DNA of 64,000 nt, taken from the NCBI RefSeq assembly GCF_030272615.1, contig NC_081414.1:521298185-521362184 (forward strand), read 5' to 3'. Positions 50,459 through 62,615 of the stretch are shown piece by piece (position 1 is the first letter of the stretch; the number at the start of each line of letters is the position of its first letter). A program made the position numbers and the translations under genes. The notes below the pieces were generated by a model. That model had not been told where the DNA came from, searched no databases, and worked only from the letters and a program-made list of their open reading frames with translations. The DNA comes from Cryptomeria japonica (lineage: Eukaryota > Streptophyta > Pinopsida > Cupressales > Cupressaceae).

Positions 50459-53400
50459 TTGTTAAGAGATTATCTGAAATTTGCAAGGGCACCTAAGATC
50501 CAAAAGCCCGTTGTTGTTGAGAACATTGAAAAACTCTCACTGAAATATTCTCTAACTCCTAGAGTAGCTTCTGAACCGGATGATAAAACTGCATTTTCAC
50601 TCATTCTGGATAGGGTTTTACTAGTTGAGGATGTCAGATTCTTCACTAAATGTCGTGTTGAGGAACTAGGTCATGTTGAAATCAAGGATACATATGATGA
50701 ATTGTGTACTGATGGGAAATTGGATAGAAAGTATGAACACATCAAAATCAAGGGATTGACCTAAGCCCTAACCTATCCCAGTATCTTCAAACCCCAATGG
50801 GTCAAGTTTGTTCTGAGTAGAGTTCATGATGATTTCATGTGGTTAGTGGAGCAACCATTCAAAATCACCAAGGAAATCATTCATTTGATCACCGGTTACC
50901 CTATTTTTTATCATGCTTGAGCAAAGAAAATGATATCTCAAAAGGAATTGATCACTCTAATAGGAGTTGAATCTAATTGCAGAGGATTGAAACTAAACAA
51001 TGTGATAGATGCAGAGCTGAAGTTTGCCATTAGAGTAATAGGTTATTGTTTTTTCCAATCGGGAAGGGAAAATAGTGTACCATGTGCAGCAGTCGATTTA
51101 GCATATAAAATTGTGAAGAAAGGAATGAAAATTGATCTTTGTGAAGTATTGCTGAAAAACCTATTTGAGAATCTAAACACCACAAGGAAGCCAAAGAAGA
51201 ACAACTCGGCTAATACACTAGATTTTTGATCACTTCTGGTATGCATGTTTTTCTATTTTGAGAAATTCTTTCCATCAATCGGTAATGTAGTTTGGGAACT
51301 ACACCGACCAATCACCCATCAAATTAATGACTTCATCAAAAGACTAGGTGAGAATTTTAATGATATTATGGATGATTATTTCAGTAAGTTTCAGGAAAGG
51401 ATGCATAACAAGTACCAGATCCCACCCCAGTTAGTAGAGAAATACAAGGATGACATATGTTTTGAAGTAGACACTGATTACTGCTATATTAATGATGTGG
51501 AACCGAGAACTCAATCTTTGCCACCTATGGGTTATGAGATTGATTTTGACATCACACAATAGTAGATAGATGCTTTTCTTACATTACCAAGGCATGCTAC
51601 CGAGCTGAGGTATGGAACATATGAAGAAGTGAAGGAAAAAGTAAAAATGAGCATTGTAGTACCCAAGGATACAAGGAAGGCAACAAAAATGATCAAAGCA
51701 TTAACGAAGAAATTTGGAGAAGGTTCTTCCTCCACACCTATCAAGGGAACTATAGTAATCATCAAGGAGGAATCTGAAGCCCAAGAGGCAGCTATAACAC
51801 TGAGCACCGAGTTGCCTAAAGGAAAAGTTTTGAAAAGAAAGAAACAGGATACATCAAAGGTATCAAGGACTCCTTCATTAAAGTGCCCAAACACAAGATC
51901 ATCTGTAGCATCACTGAGTAAGAAACCAAAGAATGTTGTCGTACCCAAGGTAACAAAAACTTACAAGAAATCTACATAGAGACTCATTTTGAATAAAGAG
52001 TCTAGTGACACCGAATCTGAAGATGCAATCAAATTTCAGATTGTCAAGAGTAAAAAGGTAAATGTACATAGTGTTGACAATTTTTGTACTAATCTGAAGC
52101 AATATGGTGGATTTGGAGCATTTAGATATGTTAATTATGAATCTAGATCTGATGATGAAAAGAGACAAATAGAAGAAGTTGTCATCTGCACACTACTGAA
52201 ATTCTGATTGGTCCCATTGGAAGTATCTAAATCTCTTCCAAATGAATTATATTTGCATATTGACAACAGGTGGAAGTATGCCATGGACTTAGAGAAACAG
52301 ATGAGAGAAAGAAGTCTAGTACATCTTTTTCTAGACATGTCAGTAGATGAGATCACTGAACATCTGAAAAACTGCCACATAAAATTCCTAATCAAGCAAA
52401 GAGCCTTGAAATTGATGAATGGCCTTTACTTGGATGTAGAGAATGAGACCAAAGAAAAATGGAAGGAAATATTTTGAATCAAGAATGCTGGTGAGCAAGC
52501 TGAAGTTGAAATATTTGATGTCACCGAGCAAGATCCTGATATCACCAAGCAAGATCCTACTGACACTATACAATTTGATGAGGATATCATGGACACCGAG
52601 GCACTTGAACAGGAAATGATAGAAGGGAATGCATATGCCGAATTGGTATCTAGTGAGTTAGTTTTGGAACAAGTTTAGCCCTATCCTCCGATCACTCAAC
52701 CTACTTCAACCAAGACCCCTCAAGATATTGAGCAAGGAACAAAGGGTCATAAGTCTACAGAAGGAGAAACTACTTCTTACACTAAAGAACAGTCTTCTTA
52801 AGCTCCTTCTAGCACTGAAAATGTTACAACTGAGACCTCAAGCACAGAAGCACCGACAGACACAAAAAAGGCTACATCAGAGGTTCAAGAAATTGACAAA
52901 AGTGTTTCCTCTACCGAGCAACCTACTGAGGGTCACCAAGCCTCACAAGCCATTGTTTTAGTTCAACCAGTGAAAGGTAAAGAAAAGAAGATGAAAAAGC
53001 ATAGTTTCAAATTAGATTTATCAAAACCAATAGTGTTGTTGAATGTAGACATTTCCAAATTAAAAGGGCAATCACTCATTGAATTCGGTGAACTATGCAA
53101 AGCCAAAGTAGAACAAGAGAAGCAAATAGCTATTCAAAAGAAGAACAAAGTACTTCAGAAGGTGAAAGCACTATTATCAGATATGCTACCTGAAGCTACA
53201 GTGACAAAAGATGTATCCATCCACATTCAACTGGATGAACTCCTAACTAAAATAAAGACCTCTGGAGTAGATGCATCTGAATATTTGAGCAAGTTAAAGG
53301 ACAAAGAGCTCATTGGTAAAATGATTGAAGAGGTACAGAAGACTATTGCTATTGGCAAAGTAAAAATTGTCAAATTTATTGTTGAGTTGTCCCCTCAAAT

Positions 53401-53866
53401 CAAGCACATTCTTTATTTATTTCAAAAACTCTATACATTTTCTTTATTCATTAAAGATATCAAAAATAAAACTGAAGTGATTGAGAAAGAGATCATCGAT
53501 CTCTCAAATAAGTTGACCACTAAGCCAAACTCTATTCAGAATTTTTATACAAAACTACAAAAGCTCATGGCTCAACAATTGGAACTCAAGAATGAAGAGC
53601 ACAAGATAAGGGTGGACATAATGACTCTTCAGACATTATTCATTCCTTATCTTTCATCTGTCCAAGAATAGATCAACAAGGCTACCTCCCTATCCACTCA
53701 ACAAGAGGGAAGCACCTTAGATGGACTAATTTCACTATTAGCTGACATTACAGCTCAGAATTCACTCATGGATAGTGTCAAGGATGCCCTCTCTACTGCC
53801 CTTACCGATGCAAAGACAAAGCATAAATCCATTATTGACTAGTTGCCACCACCAAATGGTAACTAA
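50459..53866 (+). pseudogene. Element J ORF2: large unknown protein (about 1,136 codons), 12 internal stops
   Basis: All pieces from 50459 to TAA 53864-53866 lie in one frame. Stops are at 50762, 50918, 51227, 51560, 51563, 51977, 52205, 52475, 52676, 52799, 53669 and 53840, and I see no frameshift. No RT, RNase H, integrase or protease motif is present. Residues about 1-350 look globular: FVLSRVHDDFMWLVEQPF, then ITKEIIHLITGYP, then VPCAAVDLAYKIVKKG. Residues about 380-520 are Lys-rich and basic; about 670-840 are acidic and Thr/Ser/Glu-rich with TEQ and EQDP words. From about 840 on (KGKEKKMKKHSFKLDL) the protein is highly charged and helical, likely coiled coil. Position before two polypurine tracts and a coiled-coil C-terminus recall the env-like ORF of SIRE-type copia elements, but I cannot confirm homology. 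A captured host gene is the alternative. No ATG is visible at the start (TTG at 50459). Confidence 0.7.
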
Positions 53867-54215
53867 GTTTTGATGTTTGTCAAAAAGGGGGAGTGAGTAT
53901 AGCATCAAAGTATCAAAGAGGAAGTGTTGTATACAGGGGGAGTATACCAAGCAGAACAAAGTATTCATATGCATAGTTAATTTTGACAAGAATAGTAGTG
54001 ACAACCGAGCAGTTAATACAAAACATTGATCACCGAGCATGCAAAATCAGAATTTTGTATAATATATTGATAAGGGGAGTATATCTAAATATACTATTTC
54101 ATTGACTAATGTATATACTATCTATCTAGTCAAATTTTGTAAGTTTCTAGATTTTTGAGTTATGACTTTGAAAGTAGTTTTGTCAAACATCTCAACTAAT
54201 GTCAAAAGGGGAGAT
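53867..54215 (+). other. Element J 3' untranslated region with two polypurine tracts
   Basis: The first tract, AAAAAGGGGGAG at 53882-53893, follows the ORF2 stop. The second, AAAAGGGGAGA at 54204-54214, sits just before the 3' LTR TG at 54216. Both are preceded by GTC, and the 310 bp between them are non-coding. Double polypurine tracts are known in SIRE-type elements. Confidence 0.75.
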
Positions 54216-54415
54216 TGTTACTACTTATTAAGTTGCCATTAGTTTTATATCCAAAGTCATTCTATATACTCTAGTCGGTTACTACTACCGAAACATTCAG
54301 TCGGTATGCATAGAGCAGTCAGTTATAGAAGAAAGTAGTCATAGAGCCTTGTATACACCAAGTTGTCTATCGAGTAACACTATATGTCTACCGAGCAACA
54401 ATAATTGTTGGCATT
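54216..54415 (+). repeat. Element J 3' LTR, first 200 bp, cut by element K
   Basis: Starts TGTTACTACTTATTAAG like 47343. It ends where K's TGTTGG begins, after ATAAT (54411-54415, expected TSD of K). Roughly 980 bp of this LTR must lie beyond K. Confidence 0.92.
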
Positions 54416-55899
54416 TGGCATTATAACAGACAAGGGAGAAATTGTTGGCATTTCAATAAGGATATTGAGAGGGTTGTTGATGATTATGGATATAACTGAT
54501 CGAGGATGTTTTACTGTCTTAATATTATTATTTTGTCATTGATGTCAAGAAATTGATTTTGTAATTCAGCATGATGTTGCCATATCCTCTGAAGTATGAT
54601 TTGATGAGTATAAAGATATCAGTAAAAACCATAGAAAAAATATGATGAATAAGGGGAGGAATAAGTTATTCAATGGGCAACTATTACTGAGTTAGACAAT
54701 GATCAGATCATGATGTTTAGATTGTTTTGATATCATACATATGTTATTGATTTTAAAGTTAATACTATACTATGTTACCAAGCAAAGAACCTAGTCGGTA
54801 AACCCTAATGTTAACGCTATCAGTTAATGAAGGCAAAATGTCTACTGAGTGAAGTTTAGTATTTACCGAGTTGCAACCAAGTAATAACAGAATGCATTAA
54901 ATAATTACATGCATTATTTAATGAAGGAAGCTGATGAGATGGCTATGATTAAATGAATGGTATGCCATGAATGAATTTTGTTAAAGAATCTATGGCAAAG
55001 GAAAATTGGTAGGAAGATCTACAACTTAGATTGAACCGTAATACCCTAGCACAAGTTCCAAGAAATGTATGTAAGTTCCAAGGTGGGGTAAAATGTTTTT
55101 AGATCGAAGGATACATTGAACCTGGACAAAGTTTGAAGATCTGATGGCTATGATTGATCATGGGAAATGTGATCAAGGAGATTAAGTGGTTAGCTATTGT
55201 TAATAAATAAGGAACTATTGATAAACAATGTATGCAGGAAAGTGTATGCACATGGATGCTACATAGTGATTACTGAGCACAGAAGCTTGAAGACCTATTT
55301 GAATAACAGAGTATAGAGCCCAGTAGATGGACAAGATTAGTTCTATGTCTATATTGTATTGAGAAAATAAGAATCTTCTTTAGCATTTTAGATGTGAAGC
55401 TATAGATAGATTTTTATTACTATTATTTTGTAAAGTGATAGAAAATCTCTTAACCGAGTGGACTTAACAGTCTTATTTGTAAAACCCTCTAGCAAGGTGA
55501 CATTATGATTGAGTGTTTGAAATCCTTTAACAAGGTGAAGATCCTAACAAATCTGAGGGAAATCCCTTAACCGGGTCACATCTAGCAATGTCTTTGTAAT
55601 CTTTAATAGGATTTGCTTTTAATCGAGCATACTCTAGAAGAGTATATTTCTTAGTGGGTCCGAAATCCCACAGTGGTTTTTCCCTATTTGGGTTTCCATG
55701 TTAAATCTGGTGTTATGAGTGTTACGATGATTATATACTTTTGAGTTTGCATGTTTAGCAGTTTTGGTTATATTACTGAAGTATATGTTACCGAGGTTGA
55801 ATCTGGTGTTTCAGTGGAAGATTAAGTTTGTATGATTCACCCCCCCTCTCATCTTCTTAGTTTGGCATGTGTACTTAACATTAAGTATCAGAACTATCA
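54416..55899 (+). mobile_element. Element K: copia 5' LTR (1,484 bp)
   Basis: Starts TGTTGGCATTTGG and ends GAACTATCA. The first 960 bp match 60560-61517 with about 4-5% differences by eye. TGTTGGCATTT occurs twice within the first 60 bp, the second time after a purine-rich AAGGGAGAAAT. CCACAGTGGTTTTTCCC...GGGTTTCCATG and GATTCACCCCCCCTCTC are the copia modules before the primer site. Confidence 0.93.
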
Positions 55900-55901
55900 A
55901 T

Positions 55902-55913
55902 TGGTATCAGAGC
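55902..55913 (+). promoter_or_regulatory. Element K primer-binding site (tRNA-iMet)
   Basis: Perfect TGGTATCAGAGC, two bases after the LTR end. Confidence 0.95.
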
Positions 55914-55964
55914 TTTGGACTCTAGAAGAAAAAGTTTAAAGGTACTTGAGGTAAAGATCCAAAG

Positions 55965-57598
55965 ATGTATAAGAGGGATGCACCAAAGCTAAACAAGTCA
56001 AGTTTCTTTACATAAGAGAAAAGGATGAAGTTGCACCTATCAGGAGTTGGAGAATATGTTGTATATTATCTAGAGAATGATTTTGTTACACCAAACACCT
56101 ATCCATTGACAATGGAAGAGATAAAGGAAAAGAAAGAACATATTCAAGCAATGATTGAAATAACATCTGCATTGACTGATTCAGAGTTTAATGATTTAGA
56201 AGGCTGCAATGATGCAAAGGCAATGTGGGACAAGCCCATATCTGCATATGAAGGTGATGAACATGTTTAAAGACAAAAAGTGGATAGTCTAAGAGGACAA
56301 CTTGAATCTATGAGGATGAATGAAGGTGAGAACATAACCCAGTATAGTACAAGACTAAAGGAGATTGTCAATCAAATCAAAGGAGCGGGTGGAACTATTG
56401 AAGAAAAGGATATGACAAGTAAGTTGTTAGGAACCCTTCTACTGGCTTATGCAATCCAAGTCTTTGCAATCAATGAATTAAGGTCTGTACCCAATATGCC
56501 ATTTTTTTAGATGCTACTATTGGTAAGCTACATGCATTTGAGTTAAGTAACTTTGATAACAGTGGGTCATCAATAAATAAAGTTGAATCTGCATTTAGTT
56601 CTTTTCATCTGGATGAATCTAATGATTACAATGAAAGAAAGTATAAGTACTCTGAAGGAGATCATAGTGGAGCAAGTGAAAGATTTCACAAGAACATGGA
56701 GGAAGTACACAAACTGTATGAGGAAATCAGAAAGCAAGAAGAGTTTGAAGCACTATTAGCCAGAAGGTTACCAAGAGGCAAAGGTAAGTATAAAGGAAAA
56801 CTACCTTTGAAATGTTTCAATTGTGATAAGATAGGACATATGGCTTCTAAATGTCCTGACAAAGATTCTACTGAAAAGAGAGATTACCGAGATGAGAGAC
56901 AAAAAGATAATCATTACAAAGGACACCGAGACTTCAAAAGAAGAGATAAAAAGACATGCTTAATAGCTGATGAGGAATCCAATGATGATAAATCAGATGA
57001 AATTGATACAGAGGAAGTAGTTTATGTGGCTATCAAAGATGGATCAGATGAAGAAAGCTATCAAGAAAAATCCCTAATATCTCACATAAATACTAATGAT
57101 TCATGGATCATAGATAGTGGATGCTCACATCACATGACAGGTGATAAACACAAGTTTGTTATGTTAGAAGACTATGATGGAGGCTATGTAAGATTTGGTA
57201 ATGATACACCATGTCTGGTAAAAGGTAAAGGATCTATAACACTTCTTGATAATGCAAGATGCAATGATGTTTATTGGGTTGAAGGTTTGAAATATAATTT
57301 GTTGAGTGTAGCACAACTAAACAATATAGGATACCGAATAGAATTTCAGAAAGGAATTGTCAAAGTTCATGACAAGAATGGAAAGTTAGCTGCTACCGAG
57401 ACACAAACAAAAGGTAACACATTTCACCTTGACTCAACTCGAAATAAATGTTTTTATGCAAAGATAGATGATACCTGGTTATGGCATAAAAGGTTTTGTC
57501 ATGTAAATTTTGATAATCTGATCAAAATAAGCAAGAAGCCCCAAGTCTTGAAAAACCTGAGAATGCTATGTGCCGAGGATGTCAAATGGGTAAGATGA
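55965..57598 (+). pseudogene. Element K: gag, protease and pre-integrase, broken
   Basis: ATG at 55965 opens gag. Stops follow at about 56013 (TAA) and 56268 (TAA). At the seven-T run near 56501-56508 the frame shifts by one base; the second half is the 300-codon frame from 56696. It contains the knuckle CFNCDKIGHMASKC (about 56812-56856), an acidic linker, the protease motif WIIDSGCSHHMTG with catalytic Asp intact, and LWHKRFCHVNFDNLIKI of the pre-integrase domain. Near 57560-57571 another one-base shift ends this frame at 57596-57598, the integrase continuing in the next frame. Confidence 0.9.
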
Positions 57599-58571
57599 CA
57601 AGATCAAGCTTTACAAGTAAGTCTTACACTTCTAAGGGAATTTTAGATCTTGTGCACACTGATCTTTGTGGTCCTATGAAAGTTCAAAGTTATTATGGTG
57701 ATAAATATTTCATATTATTTGTGGATGATTACTCAAGGATGATGTGAGTAATGTTTTTAAAAGAAAAATTAGAAGCTTTTCAAATGTTTAAATGGTACAA
57801 GGCAAGAGTTGAAAATGAAATAGGAAGACAATTGAAATGTCTTAGATCAGATAGAGGAGGAGAGTTCACATCTAATGAGATCAACTTATTCTGCAATGAT
57901 CATGGTATAAAAAGACAAGTCTTTGCACCGAGAACTCCACAACAAAATGGAATAGCTGAAAGAAGAAATAGATCTATTGTGGATTGTGCCAGACCCTGAT
58001 GATTGAAAAGAAAGTGCCACAAACATTTTGGAGAGAAGCAATAGGAACAATAGTTTACACCCTAAACCAAGTACAACTAAAGAAAGGAACTTTGAAGACA
58101 CCATATGAAATCTGGTATGACAAGAAACCTAATGTAAGTTATTTTAAAATATTTGGAAGTAGATGCTATGTACATAAAGATGATAGAAATGGTAAGTTTG
58201 ATTAGAAAAGTGAAGAAGGAACATTTCTTAGTTATTCTTCTAGAAGTAAAGCATTTAAATGTCTGATCAAATCATCTAACAAAATAGTAGAAAGTGCAAA
58301 TGTGAAAATTGATAAATTTGCAGAAAGAAATGATGAAGGAAACTCCAAAGAACTAGAAGATTATGATGAATTTGTCTATGTTCAATTGACAAGTCTTACC
58401 GAGAGAACTGCAAAAGGAAATGAAGAGAATATCCAGTTACCGAGTGATGAAGAAGATCATACAGAGCCTATCGAGCCTGTATTAGCCAAGTATGTCAAAA
58501 GATATCATGCATCAAGTCAGATTGTAGGAGATAAGGATGATCGAGTGATGACAAGGAACAAACTGAGATAG
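57571..58571 (+). pseudogene. Element K: integrase and linker, broken
   Basis: HTDLCGP (first catalytic Asp) and FVDDYSRMM are followed by TGA (57748-57750) where Trp is expected. Frame 57751-57999 holds LRSDRGGEF (second Asp) and PQQNGIAERRNRSIVDCA (catalytic Glu). A one-base shift near 57975 moves to frame 57984-58205 (ETPYEIWY-like, GSRCYVHKDDRNGKFD), then TAG 58203-58205. The linker continues in the same frame to TAG 58569-58571. All three catalytic acids are readable but spread over two frames. Confidence 0.9.
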
Positions 58572-60131
58572 AACACATGTCTAATATCTAAATTTGAACC
58601 GAGAATAGTGAAAGATGCATTTAACAGTGAAGATTGGATAAATGTTATCATAGAAGAGATTGATCAAATCAAGAAGAATGACACATGGACACTGATCCCA
58701 AGACCGAAGGACAAAAATGTAATCAGTACAAAGTGGATTTTCAAAAACAAGCTGAATGAAAAAGTTGAGGTCATTCTAAATAAAGAAAGACTAGATTGCA
58801 AAGGTTATGCACAAGAAGAAGGAATTGATTATGGTGAAATTTTTGCACCTGTGGCTAGACTTGAAGGAGTAAGAACATTGTTGGCATATGTTGCTTTCAA
58901 AAATTTCAAGGTATATCAAATGGATGTCAAATCTGCATTTCTGAATGGTATATTAGAAGAAGAAGTTTTTATTGAACAACCTGAAGGATTTGTTGAAGAC
59001 AAGAATAAAGATCAGGTATGTAAATTGAACAATGATTTATATGGTTTGAAACAAGCACCTAGAGCATGGTATGAAAGATTGCACTCTGATTTGATCAAGA
59101 TTGGTTTTATAAGGACAAATGAGAACAACAATATGTACATGAAGAATGATGAAAATGGAATACTGATCTCAGCCATATTTGTTGATGATATTATACTTTG
59201 TGGAAATGACTTTCTATGCAAGAAATTTGGAAATGAAATGAGCAAAGAATTTGAGATGTCATTAATCAGTGAGATAAAGTATTTTATGGGTTTATAGATA
59301 CTACAAATGAAAAATAAGATTTTCATTACTCAATCCAAGTACATAAAGGAAATCTTGAATAAATTTGGAATGGAGGATTCAAAACCAGTAAGTACTCCTA
59401 TGACTACCAACTGCAAATTATCAAAGAATGATGAATCTGCATCTATTGATGAGACACTTTACCGATCCATGATTGGAAAGATGCAATATGTTATTCACAA
59501 TAGGCCAGAAATAGCACATGCAGTAGGTATAGTTGCAAGATTCTCTACAGATCCTAAGAAAACACACATGATAGCAATCAAGAGAATTTTCAGATACTTG
59601 AAAGGCACTGAAGATTATGGCTTAGTATATCAGAAAGGAAATGACTTTGATTTAAAAGTTTATACTGATGCTGATTGGGTAGGCAACATTGATGACAGGA
59701 AAAGCACAAGTGGAGGAGCTTTCTTTTTAGGAGAAAGACTAGTGAGTTGGCTTAGCAAGAAACAAGGATGTGTTTCACAGTCATTAGCAGAAGCTGAATA
59801 TGTTGCTGCAACATTGAATTGTACCAACATAGCATGGATCAAACAACTGTTGGAAGGTATAAATGAGAAAGTGACCGAGCTAGTAACTATATTCTGTGAC
59901 AATACAAGTGCCATTAACATTTCAAAGAATCCTATTATGCACTCTAAGACAAAGCACATCTCTATGAAATATCTTTATCTTAGAGAAGAAGCTCAAGAGA
60001 AGAAAGTGGTGTTGAAGTATGTTAGCACAAAGGAACAAATAGCAGATATCTTCACCAAGCCACTACCAAGGGACACTTTTGAGTATCTTAGAAGTAAGTT
60101 AGGGCTCCTACCCCTATCTTCTACTGATTGA
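58572..60131 (+). pseudogene. Element K: RT and RNase H, one internal TAG
   Basis: One frame across 58608-60131, with a single TAG at 59295-59297 where copia elements usually have Gln (GL-Q-I). RT motifs in order: [48 protein letters not shown], and the catalytic [11 protein letters not shown]. RNase H: VYTDADWVGNIDDRKSTSGG, then SLAEAEYVAA and CDNTSAI, so the Asp-Glu-Asp triad is present, followed by TKHISMKYLYLRE and ADIFTKPLPRDTF, which is characteristic of copia. It is the best-preserved copia pol in the window apart from the TAG. Confidence 0.93.
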
Positions 60132-60559
60132 CCGAGTTCGGTGAAAGCATCAATTTGATGACTCTACAAAATATCTTTTAGGAGTTGATGTTAATTTACA
60201 CACTTTAGGATGTTTTCTAAAGGTGTGCAGGAAACAAAGCAAGAAACAATACAGGAAACAATACAACAAACAATATAGGGAATAAGAATTGAAGACAAAA
60301 TGCTCTGATTGAGACTAAGTTGACACATAAAAGAAGGAATTCACTTCTTAGCAGAAGAAATGTTTTAGTTATTTACTTTTTGGCATTGTTGTCAAAGGGG
60401 GAGAAGACTGGAGAAGACTGAGAAAAGAGGAGAAGACTAGTGTATGGGGGAGAATTCTGATGACAGGAGGAGAGCATTTTAGCATTTCAAAATCTCACAG
60501 CAATTTGAATCAATTAGGTCAAATCAATTGGTTTTTCCATCAATGCCAAAGGGGGAGAT
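60132..60559 (+). other. Element K 3' untranslated region and polypurine tract
   Basis: Non-coding 3' region. The polypurine tract AAAGGGGGAGA at 60548-60558 precedes the 3' LTR TG at 60560. GAGAAGACTG words are repeated near 60400-60440. A further PPT-like GTCAAAGGGGGAG lies at about 60392-60404 with no LTR start next to it. Confidence 0.85.
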
Positions 60560-61517
60560 TGTTGGCATTTGGCATTATAACAGATAAGGGAGAGATTGTT
60601 GGCATTTCAATAAGGATATTGAGAAGGTTGTTGATGATTATGGATATAAATGATCAAGGATGTTTTACTATCTTAATATTATTATTTTGTCATTGACGTC
60701 AAGAAATTGATTTTGTAATTCAGTATGATGTTTCCATATCTTGAGAAGTATGATTTGATAAGTATAAAGATATCAGTAAAAGACACAGAAAAAATATGAT
60801 GAATAAGGGGAGGAATAAGTTATTCAATGGGTAACTATTACTGAGTTAGATAATGATGAGATCATGATGTTTAGACTGTTTTGATATCATACATATGTTA
60901 TTCATTGTAAGGTTAATACTATACTATGTTCCCAAGCAAGGAACCTAGTCGGTAAACCCTAAGGAACCTAGTCGATAAACCCTAATGTTATTGCTATCAG
61001 TTAATGAATGCAGAATGTCTACTGAGTGAAGTTTAGTATTTACCGAGTTGCAACCGAGTAATAACAGAATGCATTAAATGATTACATGCATTATTTAATG
61101 AAGGAAGCTAATGAGTTGGCTATGATTAAATGATTGGTATGCCATGAATGAAGTTTGTTAAAGAATCTATGACAAAGGAAAACTGGCAGGAAGATCTACA
61201 ACTTACATTGAACCGCAATACCCTAGCACAAGTTCCAAGGCAGGGTAAAACATTTTCAGATCAAAGGATACATTGAACCTAGACAAAGTTTGAAGATCTG
61301 ATGGCTATGATTGATCATGGGAAATGTGATCAAGGAGATTAAGTGGTTAGCTATTGTTTATAAATAAGGAACTGTTGTTAAACAATGTATGCAGGCAAGT
61401 GTATGCACATGGATGCTGCATAGTGATTATCGAGCACAGAAGCTTGAAGACCTATTTGAATAACAGAGTATAGAGCCCAACAGATGGACAAGATTAGTTC
61501 TATGTCTATATTGTATT
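60560..61517 (+). repeat. Element K 3' LTR, first 958 bp, cut by element L
   Basis: Matches 54416-55362. It carries an extra 23-bp tandem copy of GGAACCTAGTCGATAAACC at about 60962-60984. It ends at GTATT (61513-61517), the expected TSD of L; the remaining about 535 bp should follow L outside the window. Confidence 0.92.
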
Positions 61518-62613
61518 TGTTGGTATTTTGGTATGGTTTTGTCATTGCTGTCAACACCTACTAAATACACCTACTTTGGTAATCTAGCAACATTCACCGA
61601 CAAACAGTAAACTGTGCAACAGTTACTAGTATATGGTTCACCGATAGGATATAATGTTCACTGATAGGATATAATGTTCACCAGCAGGATATAATGTTCA
61701 CCGGTACCTGCAATGACATGGAAGACACTTGGTAATGTCGAAGACATCATGTGGACACTTTATTTTGAAGTAATAATCATTGGTATACTCTTATTTGCAT
61801 ATTTACTTTTACTGGCAAATAGGTCCAGGTTATCTAAGGTTACACCGACAGGTTTATCTTTTCCAGATCAGCATGGCACGCTATGGAGATGATTTATTAT
61901 TGTTGTAAATGCATTAAGACAACATGTTCAATCAGTTATTGCATCGGATATTGTATTGTTTGTAAAATGTTTTTATTGTAATATCTTGTAGAGCTGACCT
62001 ACTAAAATTGGTCTTAGGGTATGGTATAAATGTAAGATCTTATTTGTAAGATCAAGTGTGGAATGCGGAAAAAAGAATTGTGTCAAGGTATATGCGAGAT
62101 CAAGTAGAGGTATACACAAAGATATCATTCGAAGGAGAAGTTAGGTTTTTGCAGAAGCATATCAGCATTACACCGATACTAAATCTAGCATATGAAGATG
62201 CTATTTTGTGTAGTACATTCTTATTGGATTTAACCATCCAACTATAGTTAGTATGACTCCCATTTGTGATTGAGTAGTGAGCTCCAGGCTATTGGCCTTT
62301 CTGCATGTGTAGACCCCTTTTGTACACTTACTATATGCAGTAGTATCATTTGATTGTGGGTAAGGTTTCCCACCATGGTTTTTCCCCTTACAGGGTTTCC
62401 ACGTACAAATATTGGTGTCATGTGTTGTGGATGACTTTGTGCTTATGTTTCATGCATTAATTCTTACCGGTATTGCAATTTTCTGTTAACACTATTTACT
62501 AGCATACTTAACTGTCTTACCGATATTAAGCATTAAATTGGTTAATAAGTTTTTGGTTTGAATTTAGTAGACAATTGATTCACCCCCCCTCTCAGTTGTC
62601 TCCAACACCTACA
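61518..62613 (+). mobile_element. Element L: copia 5' LTR (1,096 bp)
   Basis: Starts TGTTGGTATTTTGG exactly where K's LTR match stops and ends AACACCTACA, two bases before the primer site. A 20-bp tandem repeat lies at 61636-61705. GTTTCCCACCATGGTTTTTCCCC and TTCACCCCCCCTCTCAG precede the end. The other LTR is not in the window. Confidence 0.9.
61636..61705. repeat. 20-bp tandem repeat in L's U3
   Basis: Three and a half units of form GTTCACCGATAGGATATAAT, at 61636, 61656, 61676 and 61696 (partial), with one or two changes each. It lies 120-190 bp into the LTR, where copia enhancers usually sit. Confidence 0.92.
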
Positions 62614-62615
62614 AT

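Noticed and set aside
52728-52961. A 77-codon ORF within J ORF2
   Set aside because: It lies in another frame. The ORF2 frame is open over the same bases except for a TAA at 52799-52801, and matches the composition of its neighbours.
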